This document shows, piece after piece, positions 19,521 to 28,513 of a stretch of 62,248 nt of DNA. Each line of letters opens with the position of its first letter. The first letter of the stretch is position 1. The stretch is from Desulfobacterales bacterium (lineage in GTDB: Bacteria; Desulfobacterota; Desulfobacteria; Desulfobacterales; Desulfobacteraceae): NCBI GenBank assembly GCA_023143455.1, contig JAGLHT010000012.1:1-62248 (forward strand), in the 5' to 3' direction. The position numbers and the translations under genes are program-made. Under the pieces are notes generated by a model, which saw only the letters and a program-made list of their open reading frames with translations, did not search any database and was not told the origin of the DNA.

Positions 19521-22500
19521 ATGCCTGAAGCCTATAGAGAAATACCATACAATTACACCTCAGCGGAAGATAATCAGGTCATAGAACATCTTTTTGGATC
19601 AAAAATGGTCCAGGTTATTGAGAGACTACGTCCAAAAAGAGCAACAGGAAGATCAGCACGATTACTTAACAGATTCATGGGAGATATGTTCATAATTGAA
19701 CGAAACCCTTTTATCTTTCAAAAACTTATAGACAATCCAATTGAAAGAATCAAATTTGTTCAAGCCTTTGAAAAAGACCTTAACATAATTCAAAACAATT
19801 CTAATGACAAAGATGTAGAATGGGTAATTAAAGAGTGCTGGCAATACCTTAAAAGGCTTCGGAAAATAATAAAATCAATTTCTTCACGCCAAAAACTTAT
19901 TAATAAAGTACTTGGGTCAATTGTTGAAAAGAACAATATATATTTTGATCCATTCAATCTTACTTCTCACATTACAGATGCAACAGACTGGAGGCTTTAT
20001 ACACCTGCTGTCATTATCCGTCCATATAAAGAAACCCAGGTACCAAAACTTATTAAAGCCATTACAAAGCTCGGCTTAAAAATAATCCCCAGAGGCGGTG
20101 GTACAGGGCTTACTGGTGGAGCAATCCCTCTTTCAAGAAATTGCGCGATGTTAAACACAGAAAAACTTAACAAAATAAGAGGTATTACTTATAAACAAGG
20201 AAGAGCTGGCAAAAAGTTTGCTGTAATTGAAGTTGAAGCAGGTGTTATAACAGAGGATGCTATAAAATTTGCCAAAGCAAACAATTTAGTTTTTGCAACT
20301 GATCCCACAAGTGCATGGGCATCGACCATTGGAGGAAATCTTGCTGAAAATGCAGGAGGCAAGAATGCACTCAGGTGGGGAACAGCTATTGATAATATTT
20401 TTTCCTTTAAAATAGTAATGCCAGACAATACTGTCTTGAATGTTGAAAGAAAAGATCATCCTCTAAGAAAAATATCCCCGGAAGATACCGTCTCTTTTTT
20501 AATAAAAGATCATGATAATAATCTTATAAAAGAGATTTTTATCCCGGGCAATGAAATCCGTAAACCAGGCCTTGGTAAAGATGTGACTAATAAATGTTTA
20601 AACGGACTTCCCGGTATCCAGAAAGAAGGATGTGACGGTATTATTACTTCTGCCAAATTTATTCTGCATCCTGAACATAATTTAAAAAGAACATTCTGTA
20701 TTGAGTTCTTTGGTGATGATATGACAGAAGCCGGAAAAGTTATAACGGCAATATCATACGCCTTTAAAGATCAGACAAAAGAACCTACATTAATTGCCTT
20801 AGAGCATTTTGATGCCGAATATATAAAAGCAATTAATTACAAGACAAAGGCAGCAGGCACAGGCAACCTCAAGGCTGTTTTACTGGCAGACATGGTTGCA
20901 GACACAGCTTTTGAACTTGATAGTGGAACTGAAAAACTTAATAAAATTTTACACTCTTATGAGCATACTTACATCACAACTGCAAAAGATGAAAAGGAAG
21001 CTGAAAGATTCTGGAGTGATAGAAAAAGATTAGGCGCTATAGCAGCCCATACAAATGCTTTTAAATTAAATGAAGACATAGTTATTCCCATTGAGTCCAT
21101 TGCTGCTTTTGCAGAATATATTGATAAATATAACTTAGAAGAAAAAAAATATAATTGTAAAAAAATTTTAACAAACCTTACAGACTACCTTGAAACAGCA
21201 GTACCTTTAGAAGATATTGAATGGTTTGGTGCAAAAGTGACCCTTTCAATTGATATTGCAGCAAAAGAGCTAAATAGAATTGATACTGCAACCAGACATA
21301 CAATTGAACAGGAAGTCCAATCAAATACATTTTTAAAAGAACTTTTAAACATAATGCGCGGATACAGTTTTATTACTGCAAATTTAGAAAAAATATATAA
21401 AGAAACCAAAACACGGCTTATTATTATTGCAACACATATGCATGCAGGAGATGGTAATATTCATGTCAATATTCCTCTTATGTCCAATGATAGAGAAATG
21501 ATGCGAAGAGCCACTAGGACTGCTGATAATATCATGAAAAAAGCAGTTGAATTTGGTGGTGCTGTATCTGGTGAACATGGAATCGGAATAACAAAAATAA
21601 ATCATCTCCCGGAACATAGATTGCAAGAGTTCATGAAATACAAAACAGAAGTTGATCCAAAAAACATCATGAACCCATACAAGCTTACCAGAACACCTCT
21701 TATTAATACAATTTATACACCATCTTTTAATATTCTTGAATTTGAAGCAAATATTTTAAAATATAGCGATTTAGAATCTCTTGCTACAAAAATTGAAAAC
21801 TGTGTTAAATGTGGACGGTGTAAATCAGATTGCTGTGTTTTTTATCCTGAAAAGGATCTTTTTTTCCATCCCAGAAATAAAAATATGGGAATAACTTATT
21901 TAATTGAGGCCCTTTTGTATATCACACAAAGAAGGCATCCCACTAATTTATATATTTTAGAATATTTAGAAGAAATTGCAGATCACTGTACAATATGTCA
22001 TAAATGTTTATCAAACTGCCCTGTAAATATTGATTTAGGTCAGATTACCATAGCCGCAAGGGAAATACTTGCTGAACAAAAGTTTAAAAAAACGCCTTTT
22101 CTGACAAACTTATCTCTCAAATATTTAGCTTCCACCAATAGAATTGCAAATTCGATTTTAAGATTTGGTTTAATAACTATTGGAAATAAAATACAAAGAG
22201 CAGGATCAAAAATTATATCTTTTATCCCTGACATCAAATCGTTTAAACAAAAAAGATTTTTTTTACTTTTCAAGGCTCCAATACCTAAGATGCCCGCTAC
22301 AACATTGTATTCCATGTTAAGGGAATGTGAAAGTGATCAGGCAATTTCACTCGAACCTGAAAGCCCTGCACAGCACACTGTATTCTATTTTCCCGGTTGC
22401 GGCAGCGAGAGACTGTTCTCTGATATAGGAAAAGCATCCATCTATCTTTTGTTGAAAAACTCAGTCAGGGTTATACTACCACCACCATTTCTTTGCTGTG

Positions 22501-23123
22501 GATTTCCTGCTAAAACAAATGCAAAAAAGGATCAATTCAACCGTATTGTCTTAAGCGATATTATTATTTTCTCTCAGATTAAAAGAATGTTTAATGACCT
22601 TGATTTTGATGCATGCATAATAAGCTGTGGAACATGCAAAGAATCTCTTGAAGAACTTGATATCCAATCAATATTCAATTGCAAAACAGAAGATATCTCA
22701 AAATTCATATTAAAAATTAATAAAAATATCTCAATCCCAAAGGCCTATTATTACCACGCTCCCTGTCATGATTCCCTTTCAGGCAAAGGCGTTGATATCT
22801 TATCAAAAAATAGTGATCATAAAGTAACATCCATACCTTTTTGTTGTTCAGAGGCTGGTACAATGGCGATCTCCAGACCTGATATATCTGCTGCCATGCT
22901 TGAAAGAAAGGGGAAAGCCATAAAATCCTTTGTAGGTATCAATAAAACTTCTAATAAAATTTTAACGAATTGTCCATCCTGTATCCAGGGGCTTGGAAAA
23001 AATGAATCTTTTGGTCTGACTCCAGCCCATATAGCAGTAGAACTAGCAAAAAAATTTAATTCAACAAATTATGAAATTGAGCTTGCTGATCTTGTAAAAA
23101 AAGCTCGTATTATTCAATTTTAA
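19521..23123 (+). CDS. Large FAD-linked / Fe-S oxidoreductase (DUF3683-FAD oxidase-4Fe4S-CCG; D-lactate/2-hydroxyacid dehydrogenase type)
   Basis: A 1200-aa fusion. The N-terminal DUF3683 domain begins REIPYNYTSAEDNQVIEHL. The FAD-binding PCMH region has PRGGGTGLTGGA (about residue 192) and the FAD-oxidase C domain ends in SGEHGIGITK. Two ferredoxin-type [4Fe-4S] motifs follow (CVKCGRCKSDCC and CTICHKCLSNCP, about 760-830), and then two Cys-rich CCG domains (FPGCG..FLCCGFPA and YHAPCHDS..FCCSEAG). This layout belongs to respiratory FAD dehydrogenases that oxidise lactate or other 2-hydroxyacids; the exact substrate is unknown. The start at ATG 19521 is chosen because the family begins just before that motif; an in-frame ATG at 19431 overlaps prfC. 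Confidence 0.85.
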   Translation: MPEAYREIPYNYTSAEDNQVIEHLFGSKMVQVIERLRPKRATGRSARLLNRFMGDMFIIERNPFIFQKLIDNPIERIKFVQAFEKDLNIIQNNSNDKDVEWVIKECWQYLKRLRKIIKSISSRQKLINKVLGSIVEKNNIYFDPFNLTSHITDATDWRLYTPAVIIRPYKETQVPKLIKAITKLGLKIIPRGGGTGLTGGAIPLSRNCAMLNTEKLNKIRGITYKQGRAGKKFAVIEVEAGVITEDAIKFAKANNLVFATDPTSAWASTIGGNLAENAGGKNALRWGTAIDNIFSFKIVMPDNTVLNVERKDHPLRKISPEDTVSFLIKDHDNNLIKEIFIPGNEIRKPGLGKDVTNKCLNGLPGIQKEGCDGIITSAKFILHPEHNLKRTFCIEFFGDDMTEAGKVITAISYAFKDQTKEPTLIALEHFDAEYIKAINYKTKAAGTGNLKAVLLADMVADTAFELDSGTEKLNKILHSYEHTYITTAKDEKEAERFWSDRKRLGAIAAHTNAFKLNEDIVIPIESIAAFAEYIDKYNLEEKKYNCKKILTNLTDYLETAVPLEDIEWFGAKVTLSIDIAAKELNRIDTATRHTIEQEVQSNTFLKELLNIMRGYSFITANLEKIYKETKTRLIIIATHMHAGDGNIHVNIPLMSNDREMMRRATRTADNIMKKAVEFGGAVSGEHGIGITKINHLPEHRLQEFMKYKTEVDPKNIMNPYKLTRTPLINTIYTPSFNILEFEANILKYSDLESLATKIENCVKCGRCKSDCCVFYPEKDLFFHPRNKNMGITYLIEALLYITQRRHPTNLYILEYLEEIADHCTICHKCLSNCPVNIDLGQITIAAREILAEQKFKKTPFLTNLSLKYLASTNRIANSILRFGLITIGNKIQRAGSKIISFIPDIKSFKQKRFFLLFKAPIPKMPATTLYSMLRECESDQAISLEPESPAQHTVFYFPGCGSERLFSDIGKASIYLLLKNSVRVILPPPFLCCGFPAKTNAKKDQFNRIVLSDIIIFSQIKRMFNDLDFDACIISCGTCKESLEELDIQSIFNCKTEDISKFILKINKNISIPKAYYYHAPCHDSLSGKGVDILSKNSDHKVTSIPFCCSEAGTMAISRPDISAAMLERKGKAIKSFVGINKTSNKILTNCPSCIQGLGKNESFGLTPAHIAVELAKKFNSTNYEIELADLVKKARIIQF

Positions 23124-23138
23124 TGTTAACTTTGAATC

Positions 23139-23864
23139 ATGAACATTATCCTTTTACACGAGACTGATTTTATTAATTCTAAAACTGTTATTTTAAAAGA
23201 CAGAAGAAAAAATCATATCATCAATGTTTTAAAATCACAGAAAACTGATACACTTTTCTGTGGGCTTATTAATAATAATATGGGTAAGGGGATAATCTCT
23301 AAAATAGATTCATCAAAGGTTGAGCTAAAGGTCAATCTTAATCAGCCTCCTCCGCCGCCCCTGCCCTTAACCCTTATCCTTGCTCTTCCAAGACCAAAAA
23401 TGCTAAAAAGGATTATTGAATCATCAGCAACACTTGGTGTAAAAAAAATCTATCTTATAAATTCATGGAGAGTTGAAAAAAGTTTTTGGCAAAGTCCTGT
23501 ACTAAACGATGAAATTTTACAGGATATCCTTATTTCCGGACTTGAACAGGCAAAAGATACAGTACTGCCACAAATTTTTAAAAAACAACTTTTCACTCCA
23601 TTTGTAAAGCAAGAACTTACAGATATCTCAAAAAACTCTCTTTGTATTACGGCTCATCCAAAAACCACAAATTCATGTCCCCAGAACGTCAACCAACAGA
23701 CCACTCTTGCAATAGGCCCTGAAGGCGGATTTATCGATAAAGAAATAGAAACCCTTGAACAAATCGGATTTAAAACCGTAAACCTTGGCAGCAGAATATT
23801 GCGCACTGAAACAGCTGTTCCTGTACTTATTTCAAGACTTTTCCCTGATTTATTTGTTTCCTGA
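23139..23864 (+). CDS. rsmE: 16S rRNA (uracil1498-N3)-methyltransferase RsmE
   Basis: A 241-aa SPOUT methyltransferase that modifies U1498 of 16S rRNA. An N-terminal PUA-like part (RKNHIINVLK) is followed by the catalytic domain with SATLGVKKI, LAIGPEGGFIDKE and the knot motif LGSRILRTETA. It begins 15 bp after the oxidoreductase. A run of six Pro residues (near 70) sits between the domains. Family identity is clear. Confidence 0.93.
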   Translation: MNIILLHETDFINSKTVILKDRRKNHIINVLKSQKTDTLFCGLINNNMGKGIISKIDSSKVELKVNLNQPPPPPLPLTLILALPRPKMLKRIIESSATLGVKKIYLINSWRVEKSFWQSPVLNDEILQDILISGLEQAKDTVLPQIFKKQLFTPFVKQELTDISKNSLCITAHPKTTNSCPQNVNQQTTLAIGPEGGFIDKEIETLEQIGFKTVNLGSRILRTETAVPVLISRLFPDLFVS

Positions 23865-23955
23865 CAATCCAACGATAACGACTCTATTAGAGGATGCCCC
23901 CTAAAGGCAGGTAGTTCCTTTGTTTAGTGTGAAAGCAAGCAAATTAATTGTTTTA

Positions 23956-24344
23956 CTGAATATTTGCCATAAGGAATCTTAGCCCGACATATAACATATT
24001 TAGATCCATTGGTTTAACCCATACAGAATCTGGTTGTCTTTTCTTCCACCGTTTGAACATTTTAAAAAACAAAAATGACAACCGAATGCTCCAGAAAAGA
24101 CAACCAGATCCTGTATTAGCTGCCTACAATACAAAGATTAAGTATATTTCAAATTTTATTAAAAAAACATAGTAAATACAAAATTGCCGGGCTGGGTAAT
24201 TTTTCACAAACCCTTATAATCCACAAAAAGAGACCAGGCAGGCATTGCTAAACACCTTGCTGAGGGTAAAAACAGCCTGTTCAGAGAAGCATGGTATGAT
24301 GTTAGAATAACTATCCAAAACCAAATCTTATGGCAAATATCCAG
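23956..24344. mobile_element. 389-bp MITE-like element with 18-bp TIRs and 9-bp target duplication
   Basis: The left end CTGAATATTTGCCATAAG (23956-23973) pairs with CTTATGGCAAATATCCAG (24327-24344), 17 of 18 bases complementary. Both ends are directly flanked by ATTGTTTTA (23947-23955 and 24345-24353), a perfect 9-bp direct repeat of the kind left by transposition. No transposase ORF is present, so the element is non-autonomous or a remnant. A further internal inverted repeat has 21-nt arms at 24024-24044 and 24093-24113 with one mismatch. A diverged copy of the left end lies at 33031. It fills the gap between rsmE and the beta-CASP gene. Confidence 0.75.
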
Positions 24345-24353
24345 ATTGTTTTA

Positions 24354-25934
24354 TTATTTAAGTATTTTTATTTCCTCCCCTACGGTCGGTACCATTGCAT
24401 CAAATCCATTCTCATTGAGGTGCCTGGCAAACTCAAGTGACTGCTCTTCTTCGCCATGAACCACTGCAATTTTTTTGATATTGAGGTTTGATTTTTTTAA
24501 AAACGTAGTCATCTCTTCCTGATCAGCGTGGGCACTAAATCCATTCATTTTTTCAACTTTAGCTAAAAGCGGATAAGATTTTCCTAACATCTTTACCTGT
24601 GGGGGTTCACCTTTTCTGCCTGCTTCTTCAAACTCCTGGCTCAGATCAACAATTCTTCGACCAAGGGTATGTTGAGCCATAAAACCAACAATGAGTATTG
24701 CATTTTTAGGATTATGAATTTTATAACGTAAATGATGTAGAATACGCCCCGCCTCACACATACCAGAAGAAGAAATAATGATATGAGGGGTTTTTTCTTT
24801 CATGATTCTCATAGAGTCTTCAACAGATTCTGTATATTCAATTTCCTTAAAGGAAAATGGATTTTCCCCATGCTCAAGAAATGTTTTATGGGTAGCCTTA
24901 TCATAAACTTCAGGATGTTCTGCATATACTTTTGTCATTTTATTTCCCAAAGGAGAGTCAACATATATTGGTATGCGTGGAACTTCACCTTTATTGTAAA
25001 GTTCATGAAGGACATAAACCACATCCTGAGTACGCCCAAAGGCAAAAGATGGGATTAGAACAGACCCTTTATTTTCAACAGTTTCATTAATAACTGTTTT
25101 CATTCTTTCTTTAAGATCATCTATTAATCCATGATGTCTTGCCCCGTATGTACTTTCCATAATCATTAAATCAATATTCTCTGTATCTTTAGGGAAATTC
25201 ATGGTTGGGTTTTTTATAACCGGGCTGTCATATCGACCTATATCACCCGTGTATAAGACATTATATTTTTTATTATTTTCTGTAAAACTAATCAGAGACA
25301 TGGCTGATCCTAAAATATGCCCTGCATCAAACTGAGTAATAATCATCTCCTTGCCAATGGTCACAGGAGTATTGTATGGGTATCCATCAAAATAGCTCAA
25401 AGCATTTATAGTATCTTCATAACTATAAAGAGGTTCAACTATATCCAGGTTATAATCCTTCATCATACTTTGAATAGTTTGTATATCCAATTTATGACGA
25501 CCTTTTTTAAGGAGTTGACTAATCTTCCCTTTTTCATTATTTGTAAGCCCGGTTTTTTTCGAGTCTTTTAAATTGAAAAGATGACTTCTTAATGTTTTAT
25601 AATTAAGATAACCTGAATCTGATTCCTGAATATGTGCTGAATCTAAGAGAAGATGCTCGCAAGCATCAGTAGTTGTGCGTGTACAGATAACCCTTCCATT
25701 GAACCCATTCTTTACTAACAATGGGATACGACCACTATGATCAATATGTGCATGGGATAAAACCATATTAGTAACAATTTTTGGGTCAATAGGGAAGTTT
25801 TGATTTTTCAATGCACTCTCCCTTCGCCGCCCTTGAAACATCCCACAGTCTAAAAGAATATTATCATTATTCACAGACAACATATGCATTGACCCGGTAA
25901 CCTCTCTAACTGCCCCATAAAAAGTTGCAATCAT
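24354..25934 (-). CDS. MBL-fold beta-CASP RNA-processing nuclease
   Basis: A 526-aa metallo-beta-lactamase-fold hydrolase. The zinc motif HAHIDHSG lies at about residues 60-67, followed by further ligands in DAGHILGSA and the Asp in YTGDIG (about 231). The beta-CASP insert has FAFGRTQDVVYVL, and the RMMBL C-terminal motif contains GFSAHADQEE. This order is the CPSF73/YsnD-type ribonuclease family, which cleaves or trims RNA. An AGGAG lies just before the ATG. The TSD copy of the upstream element abuts its 3' end: its TTA stop complement starts at the last base region of the 9-bp repeat. Confidence 0.88.
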   Translation of the reverse strand: MIATFYGAVREVTGSMHMLSVNNDNILLDCGMFQGRRRESALKNQNFPIDPKIVTNMVLSHAHIDHSGRIPLLVKNGFNGRVICTRTTTDACEHLLLDSAHIQESDSGYLNYKTLRSHLFNLKDSKKTGLTNNEKGKISQLLKKGRHKLDIQTIQSMMKDYNLDIVEPLYSYEDTINALSYFDGYPYNTPVTIGKEMIITQFDAGHILGSAMSLISFTENNKKYNVLYTGDIGRYDSPVIKNPTMNFPKDTENIDLMIMESTYGARHHGLIDDLKERMKTVINETVENKGSVLIPSFAFGRTQDVVYVLHELYNKGEVPRIPIYVDSPLGNKMTKVYAEHPEVYDKATHKTFLEHGENPFSFKEIEYTESVEDSMRIMKEKTPHIIISSSGMCEAGRILHHLRYKIHNPKNAILIVGFMAQHTLGRRIVDLSQEFEEAGRKGEPPQVKMLGKSYPLLAKVEKMNGFSAHADQEEMTTFLKKSNLNIKKIAVVHGEEEQSLEFARHLNENGFDAMVPTVGEEIKILK

Positions 25935-26082
25935 TTTGTGCTCCTATTATAAATGTCAATAAAAATTTTACTTGCATCTCAGTGCTTCATGCCTTATAAA
26001 AACATAATTAAATTATACATAATTTATCAAATTAAGTAGCAGGAAACAATACAATAAATAAGGAAGAAGTTAAGGAAAAGTC

Positions 26083-26265
26083 ATGGTCAAAAAACAGAAT
26101 GAAAAAAAGGGGAAAAAAATTGACCCTGAACGCAAACAAGCATTTGATAGTTTGCCTCCCAATATCAAGCAAAGACTGACAGATGAGGAAAAAGAATTAT
26201 TTTTAAATTCAGAAGAATGGCCTGACTCACTTTTTGACAAACTTAAAGAATTTATCACAACATAA
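26083..26265 (+). CDS. Small charged hypothetical protein
   Basis: A 60-aa, highly charged, soluble protein (KKIDPERKQAFDSLPPNIKQ, then a predicted acidic helix). No family was recognised. A GGAAAAG lies 5 bases before the ATG, and it ends 13 bp before the SerB start, so it may be a real leader gene of the serB transcript. The amino-acid composition looks protein-like rather than random. Confidence 0.55.
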   Translation: MVKKQNEKKGKKIDPERKQAFDSLPPNIKQRLTDEEKELFLNSEEWPDSLFDKLKEFITT

Positions 26266-26278
26266 TAAGGCAAATACT

Positions 26279-27493
26279 ATGGGCGAAGTTATACTTATAA
26301 ATATCACTGGTAAAGACAAAAGAAGGCTGACATCAACTTTCACAGGAATTATTGCAAAAGCAAAGGCCAATATTCTTGATATTGGGCAGTCTGTTATCCA
26401 TGATCAGATATCATTAGGTGTTTTAATAGAAATTCCAGAATGCGGTAAATCTGCATCAATTCTAAAAAATATTTTGTTTGAAGGTCATAAATATGAATTA
26501 AAAGTAAGCTTTACACCAGTTAATTTGAATGAATATGAAGCCTGGATTACTGAACAGGATAAACAAAGACGCATCCTTACTCTTATGGGTAAAAACCTTT
26601 CAGCAAAACAAGTATCAGATGTGTGTGGAGTTATGTCTGACCATGATATAAATATTGACACCATCAATAGACTCTCAGAAAGAATATCTCTTAAAAAAAA
26701 TAACCCAGACCATATCACAGCTATTCAGATATTTGTAAGCGGAACACCCAAAAGTGCCCTTAAAATGCGTGAAGATATTATGAACATATCAAAAATTGCC
26801 GGAATAGACGTCTCTTTTCAAATTGATGATATCTATAGAAAAAATAGAAAGCTTGTTGTCTTTGATATGGATTCGACCCTTATTCAAACTGAAGTTATTG
26901 ATGAGCTTGCAAAAATTGCAGGAAAAGAAAAGGAAGTTTCAAAGATAACTAAGCTTGCAATGGAAGGGAAAATGGATTTTGACGAAAGTTTCAAACAAAG
27001 AGTTGCTCTTTTAAAAGGCATCACTCTTGATGAAATCAAAAAGCTGCCTGCAAAACTACCACTTTCAGAGGGAGCTGAAAGAGTTACTAAAATCTTAAAA
27101 AGATTAGGGTATAAAATCGCAATAATTTCCGGTGGATTTACCTGTGTAGGTGAATATTTAAAAGAAAAACTTGATCTTGACTATGCTTTTGCAAATGAGC
27201 TCGATATCAAAGATGGAATTGTAACAGGAAAAATTAGAGGCGAGATTATCAATGGTGAAAAAAAGGCCATAATTTTAAGAGAACTTGCCCAGAGAGAAAA
27301 TCTCTCACTTGCCCAGACAATTGCTGTGGGAGATGGAGCAAACGACCTCCCCATGATTTCCATAGCCGGTCTAGGCGTTGCCTTTGAAGCTAAACCTGCT
27401 GTAAAAGAAAAAGCCGACAGTGCGATTTCAAAAGTTGGTCTTGATGGACTTCTTTATCTGCTTGGCATACATGAACGGGAGCTCAATGAATAA
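26279..27493 (+). CDS. serB: Phosphoserine phosphatase with N-terminal ACT domains
   Basis: A 404-aa enzyme for the last step of serine synthesis. Two ACT-like regulatory regions (about 1-175) precede the HAD phosphatase. HAD motif I is VVFDMDSTLI (about 197-206, nucleophile Asp), motif II is IISGGFT, motif III Lys is in the KKAIIL region, and motif IV is VGDGANDLPMI. The start at ATG 26279 (MGEVILI) follows a small upstream ORF; an in-frame upstream ATG would overlap that ORF. Serine feedback through the ACT domains is likely but inferred. Confidence 0.93.
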   Translation: MGEVILINITGKDKRRLTSTFTGIIAKAKANILDIGQSVIHDQISLGVLIEIPECGKSASILKNILFEGHKYELKVSFTPVNLNEYEAWITEQDKQRRILTLMGKNLSAKQVSDVCGVMSDHDINIDTINRLSERISLKKNNPDHITAIQIFVSGTPKSALKMREDIMNISKIAGIDVSFQIDDIYRKNRKLVVFDMDSTLIQTEVIDELAKIAGKEKEVSKITKLAMEGKMDFDESFKQRVALLKGITLDEIKKLPAKLPLSEGAERVTKILKRLGYKIAIISGGFTCVGEYLKEKLDLDYAFANELDIKDGIVTGKIRGEIINGEKKAIILRELAQRENLSLAQTIAVGDGANDLPMISIAGLGVAFEAKPAVKEKADSAISKVGLDGLLYLLGIHERELNE

Positions 27494-27607
27494 AATCTAT
27501 TTTTTTGTTACAACAAACTCTCCAAAGGGATCACCGCATTCAATACTCAATTCAATAAATAGTGCAATAACATTAGTATTTTTTTTTCGCCGAATAGTTC
27601 TATTTAC

Positions 27608-28486
27608 TCAAATATCTTTTATGAGGATTTTATTAATATGGTCCCTAAAATCCTTTCCTTTTTCTAACAAAAACTGCTCAAAATCTATTGTTTCTATATG
27701 GGACAGCGAATTTTGCAAAAACCGTTCTGCAATTTCCTGAAACTTATGGGACAAATCGCTGACATATATTTTTAATCCGGACTTTATAGATTTTGATGAA
27801 AAAAGATTGTTTGATTCTAAATATCTTTTAACAACCTTTGCAGTTTCTTCACCAGAGTCAACCATAACCACATCTTCACCAAGTATTCTCTGAAGAGTGT
27901 TCTTGATCATGGGATAATGTGTGCATCCTAAAATCAAAGTATCAACATGATTTTCAATAAATTTTTCTAAGTATCGCTTGGCAATTAAATGAGTTGCTTC
28001 ATCCTCAAAAAAACCTTCTTCGACCAAAGGCACAAATAATGGACATGCCTGATCAACCACATTAATAGAGTTATCAAGCTCAAAAATCCTCTGTTTATAT
28101 TTTTCTGATCTTATTGTTGTTGAGGTGCCAATAACTCCAATTTTTTTATTCTTTGTTTTATTGACAGAAGCATCAGCTCCAGGCTGCATAACTCCGATTA
28201 CAGGGATATCCAAGTGCTCTTCTAAAAGATGAATCGCAGTGGACCCCACAGTATTACAGGCAACTACAATAATTTTAACACCATGTTCTAAAAGAAAATG
28301 GCTGTCTTCAAAAGCAAAGCGTTTCACAACATCTTCAGATTTAGTACCATAGGGTAATCTTGCTGTATCTCCAAAGTATACTATGTCTTCATGGGGCAAT
28401 AAGTCCCTTAGATGCTTTACAACTGTTAAACCGCCGATTCCTGAGTCAAACACACCTATGGGGGAATTATTATCTATTAATGTCAT
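27608..28486 (-). CDS. murI: Glutamate racemase
   Basis: A 292-aa racemase that supplies D-glutamate for peptidoglycan. The two catalytic cysteines are visible in VVACNTVGS (about residue 79-80) and LGCTHYP (about 190). The conserved start FDSGIGGLTV and YFGDTARLPYG are present. It is convergent with serB and 27 bp downstream of the RND permease on the same strand. Confidence 0.95.
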   Translation of the reverse strand: MTLIDNNSPIGVFDSGIGGLTVVKHLRDLLPHEDIVYFGDTARLPYGTKSEDVVKRFAFEDSHFLLEHGVKIIVVACNTVGSTAIHLLEEHLDIPVIGVMQPGADASVNKTKNKKIGVIGTSTTIRSEKYKQRIFELDNSINVVDQACPLFVPLVEEGFFEDEATHLIAKRYLEKFIENHVDTLILGCTHYPMIKNTLQRILGEDVVMVDSGEETAKVVKRYLESNNLFSSKSIKSGLKIYVSDLSHKFQEIAERFLQNSLSHIETIDFEQFLLEKGKDFRDHINKILIKDI

Positions 28487-28513
28487 GCCAATACACTCCT
28501 AAAAGCCATTAAC

